Shown in pieces: positions 23,626 to 28,576 of a stretch of DNA of 28,576 nucleotides. Within the stretch, counting starts at the first letter, position 1. Every line of letters begins with the position of its first letter. The notes beneath the pieces were generated by a model. The model ran no database searches, was not told the origin of the DNA, and worked only from the letters and a program-made list of their open reading frames with translations. Made by a program: the position numbers and the translations under genes. The DNA lies in assembly GCA_002431965.1 (NCBI GenBank), contig DJEW01000024.1, positions 1,746 through 30,321 of the forward strand, read 5' to 3'. The stretch comes from Clostridiales bacterium UBA5888 (lineage in GTDB: Bacteria > Bacillota > Clostridia > Oscillospirales > Oscillospiraceae).

Positions 23626-24730
23626 GAAATATCATTTTTCCGCGCCCGGGCGCACGGAGATCGGCGGCAACCACACCGATCACCAGCATGGCTGCGTGAT
23701 CGCAGCAGCGGTAGACATGACCACAACGGCAGAGGTGCGGCTGAACGGCACGAACGTCATCTGCATCGACTCCGAGGGCTATGAGCCGGTCAGGATCGAT
23801 CTTGCCGATCTCGCCTTCAGAGAGGCTGAGAAAAACAGTACCGCAGCGCTCGTCCGTGGCGTGGCAGCGGCGTTCGTCCGGCGCGGCCATACCCTGTCGG
23901 GTTTTGACGCAAAGGTGAAGTCCACTGTTCTGCCAGGCTCGGGTCTGTCCAGCTCGGCAGCCTTTGAAGTTCTGATCGGGCGCATTCTGAACGGGCTGTT
24001 TGCCGATAATTCCGTCACGGCGATTGAAATCGCGCAGATCGGTCAGTACGCCGAGAATGTATACTACGGCAAGCCGTCAGGGCTGATGGACCAGATGGCG
24101 TCAAGCATCGGAGGTATGGTATTTATTGATTTCAATGACCCAAAAACGCCGCGTGTGGAGAATATAGACTTTGACTTTGCTCACTCCGGGTATACGCTCT
24201 GCACGGTCGATTCCGGCGCGGATCACGCCGAGCTGACGGACGAATATGCGGCAATGCCTTTCGAGATGAAAAAAGTCGCAGAATACTTTGGAAAAGAAGT
24301 GCTGCGGGATGTAAATGAAGCGGAATTCTACGCAAGGATCGCCGATGTCCGCAAGGTCACGGGCGACCGCGCCGTTCTGAGAGCCATTCACTTTTTCAAT
24401 GAGAATCGCCGTGTGGGGCTTCAGGTGCGCTCGCTGCGGGAGAATAATTTCGGTGCATTTCTGCGCTATGTCAATGAATCCGGCATAGCATCGTGGACTC
24501 TGCTTCAAAATGTCGTCCCGTCCGGCGCTATGCAGCATCAGGATATGGCGCTTACAATTGCGCTTTGCCAGCAGCTTCTTAAAGGCGAGGGCGCTGTACG
24601 CATCCACGGCGGCGGCTTTGCAGGCACGGCGCTTGCCTTTGTTCCGGATAACAGATTTGAGAGCTTCCGCACGGGTATTGAAGCGGTTGTCGGCGCAGGG
24701 CATTGCCATAAGCTCAGCATCGTCGGGTAA
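23618..24730 (+). CDS. galK: Galactokinase
   Basis: A 370-residue GHMP-family kinase that makes galactose 1-phosphate. Visible parts are the galactokinase signature GRTEIGGNHTDHQHG (residues 11-25), the ATP loop LPGSGLSSSAAFEV (~105-118), the catalytic-Asp region GLMDQMASSIGG and the C-terminal IHGGGFAGTALAF. It starts at ATG 23618 with GGAGG at ideal spacing, overlapping galT. No galE or mutarotase is in the window. Confidence 0.95.
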   Translation: MDKKYHFSAPGRTEIGGNHTDHQHGCVIAAAVDMTTTAEVRLNGTNVICIDSEGYEPVRIDLADLAFREAEKNSTAALVRGVAAAFVRRGHTLSGFDAKVKSTVLPGSGLSSSAAFEVLIGRILNGLFADNSVTAIEIAQIGQYAENVYYGKPSGLMDQMASSIGGMVFIDFNDPKTPRVENIDFDFAHSGYTLCTVDSGADHAELTDEYAAMPFEMKKVAEYFGKEVLRDVNEAEFYARIADVRKVTGDRAVLRAIHFFNENRRVGLQVRSLRENNFGAFLRYVNESGIASWTLLQNVVPSGAMQHQDMALTIALCQQLLKGEGAVRIHGGGFAGTALAFVPDNRFESFRTGIEAVVGAGHCHKLSIVG

Positions 24731-24789
24731 TGCTTTGTGAGCTGTTTATCCCTCAAATGAGAAGTACAGCCCGGCGGATAGAGACGAAA

Positions 24790-24831
24790 AAATGACGGGA
24801 ATTTAGAAAAAACTCTAAATTCCCGTCATTT
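24790..24831. terminator. Bidirectional terminator between galK and tRNA-Pro
   Basis: Perfect 18-bp arms (24790-24807 and 24814-24831) with a 6-base loop. On the minus strand TTTTTTCGTC follows, so it ends the tRNA-Pro transcript. It may also block galK read-through, although the plus side has only a short T run. Confidence 0.85.
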
Positions 24832-24832
24832 C

Positions 24833-24908
24833 TGGTCCGAGTGACTGGATTTGAACCAGCGGCCTCTTGAACCCCATTCAAGCGCGCTACCATCTGCGCT
24901 ACACCCGG
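24833..24908 (-). tRNA. tRNA-Pro (anticodon GGG)
   Basis: A 76-nt tRNA with encoded CCA on the minus strand. The acceptor CCGGGTG pairs with CACTCGG (one G-T pair). The anticodon stem CTTGA/TCAAG carries the loop ATGGGGT. The T arm is GCTGGTTCAAATCCAGT. It is followed directly by the terminator at 24790-24831. Confidence 0.96.
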
Positions 24909-24966
24909 ATACATATTATTTTCAGCGCTTGATTATATTAGCACATCCCTCCCAAAATTGCAAGAC

Positions 24967-25611
24967 CTAATTTGAATTTTTTTCGTCCAGTCCGCAGAAT
25001 CTGCGCGAAATATGTATGTCAAAAAAGCTGATGACAGGACCGAGCCCCACGGCGCTCACAAGTGTACCCAGACCGACGATGCCGCCGAGCCGCCATGCGA
25101 CGAATGCGCACAGCGTATCGGTGAACATTCTGCACCAGAAATACGGCACGCACGCAAGCCTTTCCGCAAGCATGAGCGAGAGCGCATCATACGGTGCGAT
25201 ACCGACGTCCGCCGTCTGATAGAGAGAGCACGCAACACCGAACACCGCGACACCGATGAGCATGACACCCAGGCGGGCGGGGAGCGTCTCCGGGTACACA
25301 GGCAGAAGCGAAAGAAGCCGCGTAAAGCCCGACGAGAGCACGCCGACACCAAACCAGTTTGCAAGCGTGCCAATGCCGATAAGCCGCCTGCCGAAGGCAA
25401 GCTCCAGCATAAAGCACACACAGTTGAGGATAAAGAGCGTGAGCGCAAACCCCCAACGTGTCCGCTCCCCTACCGCCATTGCAAACGCGCTGTACGGGTC
25501 GTTGCCCATAAGCGATATTTTAAAAACGGAAACGCCCAGTGACAGCAGGACAATGCCCATGAGCATTGCCTCGAAACGGCGCGGAGTCACATTTGACATA
25601 AGCTTCTTCAT
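24967..25611 (-). CDS. YczE/YyaS/YitT-family membrane protein
   Basis: A 214-residue protein with about five hydrophobic helices. The patterns MGIVLLSLGVSVFKISLMGNDPYSAFAMAVGE near the N terminus and SLYQTADVGIAPYDALSLMLAE in the middle are repeated family hallmarks (G-x-x-P-Y/F at the start of a helix in each half). The function of this family is not established; transport has been suggested. The ATG has an AAAGGATG site. The gene is divergent from a TetR regulator, which probably controls it. Confidence 0.82.
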   Translation of the reverse strand: MKKLMSNVTPRRFEAMLMGIVLLSLGVSVFKISLMGNDPYSAFAMAVGERTRWGFALTLFILNCVCFMLELAFGRRLIGIGTLANWFGVGVLSSGFTRLLSLLPVYPETLPARLGVMLIGVAVFGVACSLYQTADVGIAPYDALSLMLAERLACVPYFWCRMFTDTLCAFVAWRLGGIVGLGTLVSAVGLGPVISFFDIHISRRFCGLDEKNSN

Positions 25612-25654
25612 TCTATCATCCTTTACCGAGTCAGCAAAAATATTTCATAGTATT

Positions 25655-25680
25655 TTGCCGTGAATTCGGAAAAACGGCAA
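25655..25680. promoter_or_regulatory. Inverted repeat TTGCCGT-N12-ACGGCAA (possible TetR operator)
   Basis: Perfect 7-bp arms in the divergent region between the membrane-protein and TetR genes. It shares TTGCC/GGCAA half-site letters with the palindrome at 25738-25752. Confidence 0.4.
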
Positions 25681-25689
25681 TTACTGATA

Positions 25690-25718
25690 TTGTGGCACGG
25701 CACAAAACGTGCTATAAT
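25690..25718 (+). promoter_or_regulatory. Promoter of the TetR gene
   Basis: TTGTGG (25690-25695) and a consensus TATAAT (25713-25718) with 17-base spacing. The predicted start is near 25725. Confidence 0.75.
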
Positions 25719-25737
25719 GCATATAGAAAGCATATTT

Positions 25738-25752
25738 CGCGGCAATGCCGCG
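25738..25752. promoter_or_regulatory. 15-bp palindrome CGCGGCA-A-TGCCGCG (putative autoregulatory operator)
   Basis: A perfect palindrome centred about 20 bases after the predicted transcription start and two bases before the GGAGG of the TetR gene. A bound repressor would block elongation, and a folded RNA would mask the ribosome site. Position and size suit a TetR operator. Confidence 0.5.
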
Positions 25753-25766
25753 CGGAGGTTCTCACC

Positions 25767-26468
25767 ATGCCAAAGGGTATTCAAGCAAAGGGTCTGGCAA
25801 GAGAAAATAAGCTCATCCACGCCGGGATAAAGCTGTTTCTCGAAAACGGGTACGAAAAGACGACAACCGCATCCATATCACAGGCAGCCGGAATGTCGCC
25901 CACGTCATTCTTCGCCTCGTTTGAGAGCAAGGAGGCTCTGCTGCTGCGTCTGACACGCGAAATGTTCAGCAACCAATTCAGCATGACAGGGCGGCTGGTC
26001 GGCGAGGACGACCCTGTGCTGCTGTACGCTGCGGAGACCTCGCTGCAAATGCACATTGCAGAGCTGTCAGAGCCGCTGCGTGAGGTATACGTGATGGCAT
26101 ATACATTGCCGTCAACGCTGGAATATATCTACACAAACACCGCGCAGAAGCTCATGCACATTTTCGCCGCGTATATGCCGGGTGCAATGCTGAAAGATTT
26201 TTACGAGCTTGACATAGCCACAGGCGGCATTACACGCGGCTATATGGCAAAGCACTGTGATCTATACTTCACGATCGAGCAGAAGCTGCGTCGTTATCTG
26301 GGCTGCTGCCTGATGATATACCACGTGCCGCAGGAAAAGCAGGACGAAGTGATCGAAAAAGTGCTGACGCTTGACCTGCATTCCGCAGCTGAAAGGATAA
26401 TCGCCGAGACGATAGCCCATGCGGAAGCCGGCTACCGCGCCGCGCTGGGCATTACCGCAGACAGCTGA
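25767..26468 (+). CDS. TetR/AcrR-family transcriptional regulator
   Basis: A 233-residue regulator. The N-terminal helix-turn-helix is clear (LIHAGIKLFLENGYEKTTTASISQAAGMS, then PTSFFASFESKEALLLRL, residues ~16-64). The remaining helical domain should bind a ligand and dimerise; no relative of known ligand is recognised. The start ATG has GGAGG 8 bases upstream; a longer open frame upstream lies across the promoter and is rejected. It probably controls itself and the divergent YczE-like gene. Confidence 0.92.
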   Translation: MPKGIQAKGLARENKLIHAGIKLFLENGYEKTTTASISQAAGMSPTSFFASFESKEALLLRLTREMFSNQFSMTGRLVGEDDPVLLYAAETSLQMHIAELSEPLREVYVMAYTLPSTLEYIYTNTAQKLMHIFAAYMPGAMLKDFYELDIATGGITRGYMAKHCDLYFTIEQKLRRYLGCCLMIYHVPQEKQDEVIEKVLTLDLHSAAERIIAETIAHAEAGYRAALGITADS

Positions 26469-26533
26469 GATTCAAGGCAGCGCCGCACAGTACGTCTGCG
26501 GATATGCATATTACCGTGTATACCGTGTATTTT

Positions 26534-26564
26534 ATCTCCTGCCTGTAAAGGCAGGAGATTTTTT
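26534..26564 (+). terminator. Terminator of the TetR gene
   Basis: Perfect 10-bp arms (26534-26543 and 26550-26559) with a 6-base loop, followed by five Ts. Confidence 0.88.
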
Positions 26565-26588
26565 ATGACACGAGCTGGATATTCCCGG

Positions 26589-28145
26589 TTATTTTCGTCC
26601 GCTACATTTTTGGAGCATTTTTATCCTAAACGGCTTTTCCGGGAATAATTCATAGGAGTATGCGAGAAATGCGCCGGCTGCAAAAAAGAAAAGATAATTT
26701 GTAATATCGTCGGTCCTGATAATAAACGCCTCGCCCATGTTCTTGACAAGTATTGCCGACAGCAGGACAATCAGCAGCTTCAACGACACATCCGCGCCGT
26801 TATAAAAGAACACGCGCACCATACGTACAACAAGAATGACAGAAAACGCAAGCAGCAGCAAAAAGCCGGGAATACCGGTCAGCACCAGCGCTTCAACAAG
26901 ATAATTATGGGTATTTATCTCTCCGTCCGCGGGGTTCGGGAATTTGGAGAGCATATTGATCGTATACATATAATCATTCGTAAGTGAGCCGCGCCAAAGC
27001 CTGTCACGCTCAAAATACAGTGTGGTGTACACCGATCTCCACAATCTTACCCGACCGCCGAGATTTTTGGCGTCAGCAGCGCTCCTTGTATCTTTGAACA
27101 ATTCCTCCGGTGGTTCACTGTTTTCCGCCGGCTGCGCGTTTTCTGGGCTCCGATCTTTTTCCTCCGATCCGGCTGCATCGGCAGAGGTGCCGACCTCCGC
27201 ATCATTTGAAGCTTCATGCGGCGCAGTATCATGCGGCTGCACAAGCACATTTGCCCCGCTCATCATGGCAGCGACAGCGTCATAGCTTTTATAACTCAGC
27301 GGAACGACGATCAACGCTGTCAGCAGCGCCGCCGCAACCTTCGCCGCGGTCTTTTTAGCGCTCAGCTTTTTCAGCACCGGCAGCATCACAAGCATGGACA
27401 CCGCTGCCGAGAGAGCCAGCAGCGAAAGCCGTGAATGGCTTATAGCAGCCGCTGCATAGAACACAGGCATTGAAAAGATGTAAATGACGCGCAGAGCTTT
27501 GTTCCTTGTCAACGAGAAGAGATATGCCGCAAGGCACAGAGCAGCAGCATACCACATTGACGCAGTGTTTCGATGACTGCCGACAACCGCTACACACGAT
27601 ACACCGCCCACATTTCTTACTGCAATGCTTATACCAAGCGGGAGCTGTATGCTCTCACGAGTCACGGCAACCACAAGGCTTAAAAACGCAAATACAAGGT
27701 TATATGCGAAAACTATCGCTGCAAGCACAGTCAGCATATATCCGCGTTCTTTTTTCCCAAGCGTTATTGAAAAGCATAAAAGAGCAGCGCAGAGAGCCGC
27801 AATGCGGACGTACTCGACACTGTTCACAAGCGTCGGATCACCGCAGAGCACCCTTGTAACAACAAGCCATGTCAGATACATGCACAGGAATTTCACCGCC
27901 GCACCCCGTGCTCTCACGGAGAATGCGCACAGAAGTATGAATACATACTCAGCGCCGAGCATGACCGCGCATAAAATGTCAAGTGCAGGACGCCAGTCAT
28001 CGTACAGATATGCAACACCCTGCCTGATCAGCACTATATCCGTGGACGAAAAAATGATCATCTGCGTAATATAAACAAGGATAATAAGCCACGCAGATAC
28101 AGTATTCAGCTTATTTGCACGCAGTTCAGACTCTCCACAACACAT
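26589..28145 (-). CDS. O-antigen ligase/polymerase-like membrane protein (Wzy_C family)
   Basis: A 518-residue polytopic protein with about eleven hydrophobic segments. The family signature lies in the second half: SHSRLSLLALS (~236-246), a large extracytoplasmic loop with GGRVRLWR (363-370), THNYLVEALVLTGIPGFLLLL (412-432) and C-terminal helices. These proteins polymerise or ligate surface glycans. The big loop contains a ~48-residue acidic, Ser/Ala/Glu/Pro-rich low-complexity insert (about 303-350). The ATG follows AAAGGAG and a consensus promoter. No glycosyltransferase genes adjoin it here, so the polymer it serves is unknown. Confidence 0.8.
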   Translation of the reverse strand: MCCGESELRANKLNTVSAWLIILVYITQMIIFSSTDIVLIRQGVAYLYDDWRPALDILCAVMLGAEYVFILLCAFSVRARGAAVKFLCMYLTWLVVTRVLCGDPTLVNSVEYVRIAALCAALLCFSITLGKKERGYMLTVLAAIVFAYNLVFAFLSLVVAVTRESIQLPLGISIAVRNVGGVSCVAVVGSHRNTASMWYAAALCLAAYLFSLTRNKALRVIYIFSMPVFYAAAAISHSRLSLLALSAAVSMLVMLPVLKKLSAKKTAAKVAAALLTALIVVPLSYKSYDAVAAMMSGANVLVQPHDTAPHEASNDAEVGTSADAAGSEEKDRSPENAQPAENSEPPEELFKDTRSAADAKNLGGRVRLWRSVYTTLYFERDRLWRGSLTNDYMYTINMLSKFPNPADGEINTHNYLVEALVLTGIPGFLLLLAFSVILVVRMVRVFFYNGADVSLKLLIVLLSAILVKNMGEAFIIRTDDITNYLFFFAAGAFLAYSYELFPEKPFRIKMLQKCSGRK

Positions 28146-28175
28146 GCATACGCTCTCCTTTTACTTAATATCGTA

Positions 28176-28204
28176 ATTATACTTAAAACCGCCGCATATG
28201 TCAA
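28176..28204 (-). promoter_or_regulatory. Full-consensus sigma-A promoter of the Wzy-like gene
   Basis: TTGACA (28199-28204) and TATAAT (28176-28181) on the minus strand with exactly 17 bases between. It begins directly after the hairpin at 28205-28230, so transcription of this gene is separated from the upstream gene. Confidence 0.85.
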
Positions 28205-28230
28205 TGAACCCCCGGGAATCCGGGGGTTCA
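28205..28230 (-). terminator. GC-rich hairpin after the GGGtGRT gene
   Basis: Perfect 11-bp arms (28205-28215 and 28220-28230) with a 4-base loop, 35 bp after the upstream stop codon. No T run follows on the minus strand, so it is a weak or non-canonical terminator or an mRNA-stabilising hairpin. Confidence 0.55.
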
Positions 28231-28264
28231 TCCCTATACGTAAATTGCTTTATCCGCGGCAGCC

Positions 28265-28576
28265 TTACTTCATAGCCTCGGCGGTGGCGACGGCGACGGC
28301 AACGGTCGCGCCGACCATGGGGTTGTTGCCCATGCCGAGGAAGCCCATCATTTCAACATGCGCGGGAACGGAGGAGGAGCCGGCAAACTGCGCGTCGGAG
28401 TGCATGCGCCCCATTGTGTCGGTCATGCCGTAGGAAGCGGGACCTGCCGCCATATTGTCCGGGTGCAGGGTGCGCCCCGTGCCGCCGCCGGAGGCGACGG
28501 AGAAGTACTTCTTGCCCTGCTCGATGCACTCTTTCTTATAAGTGCCGGCAACGGGATGCTGGAAGCGGGTGGGGTT
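28265..28576 (-). CDS. GGGtGRT-family protein, C-terminal part (gene runs off the window)
   Basis: The last 103 residues of a protein that shows the family's name motif, GGGTGRT, in YFSVASGGGTGRTLHPDN. It is followed by GPASYGMTDTMGRMHSDAQF and a C-terminal GMGNNPMVGATVAVAVATAEAMK. This strongly conserved family occurs mainly in anaerobic Firmicutes and has no established function. The start lies outside the window. Confidence 0.88.
   Translation of the reverse strand, partial: NPTRFQHPVAGTYKKECIEQGKKYFSVASGGGTGRTLHPDNMAAGPASYGMTDTMGRMHSDAQFAGSSSVPAHVEMMGFLGMGNNPMVGATVAVAVATAEAMK

Noticed and set aside
26512..26529. Tandem duplication TACCGTGTA-TACCGTGTA
   Set aside because: Only two 9-bp units between a stop codon and a terminator; too short to mean more than local slippage.
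1..28576. CRISPR array, insertion sequence or prophage
   Set aside because: No regularly spaced repeats, transposase motifs or phage genes were seen on either strand.

Overview
The window looks like chromosomal DNA of a low-oxygen, gut-type Firmicute (class Clostridia, plausibly Oscillospiraceae or a relative). The basis is strong AGGAGG-type ribosome binding sites, consensus sigma-A promoters, lipoprotein-anchored ABC binding proteins, a PocR-AraC regulator, a type 2 GalT and a GGGtGRT-family protein. The species cannot be named from the sequence alone.

Layout. (1) 1-3956, minus strand: a polyphosphate operon (DUF4177-like small protein, ppx, ppk1, a duplicated glycine-zipper membrane protein, then the start of a membrane 4Fe-4S protein), driven by a promoter at 4087-4115. 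(2) 4206-11413: a catabolic island between two direct copies of a ~95-bp segment made of the 3' half of tRNA-Tyr and its terminator. The right copy belongs to an intact tRNA-Tyr gene and the left copy is a decayed tRNA-like remnant. The island carries a divergently transcribed Crp/Fnr-type regulator and a six-gene minus-strand operon: Gfo/Idh oxidoreductase, RbsABC-type sugar importer (ATPase, permease, lipoprotein), a TIM-barrel sugar isomerase/epimerase and a DUF6379 protein. The oxidoreductase, TIM barrel and DUF6379 set is the gene signature of C-glycoside deglycosylation (3-oxidation of the sugar, then C-C bond cleavage by an alpha/beta enzyme). A perfect 44-bp palindrome with a Crp-like core lies in the divergent promoter region. 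No integrase is visible.

(3) 11351-14460: tRNA-Tyr, tRNA-Thr, comEC, and a compact promoter-to-terminator unit (14115-14460) that encodes an unrecognised structured RNA or a small protein. (4) 14547-24730: a DUF3298-like lipoprotein gene, then a second sugar locus. This has a PocR-AraC regulator divergent from a large FAD-dependent oxidoreductase, a CUT1-type ABC importer (binding protein and two permeases, no ATPase), galT and galK. The two Leloir genes imply that the imported substrate yields galactose. (5) 24790-28576: tRNA-Pro, a YczE/YitT-type membrane protein divergent from a TetR regulator with a palindromic putative operator, an O-antigen-ligase-like membrane protein, and the C-terminal end of a GGGtGRT protein.

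The main point of interest is region 2: a self-contained, apparently transferable C-glycoside use module inserted at tRNA-Tyr, with its own regulator and a textbook-positioned operator.
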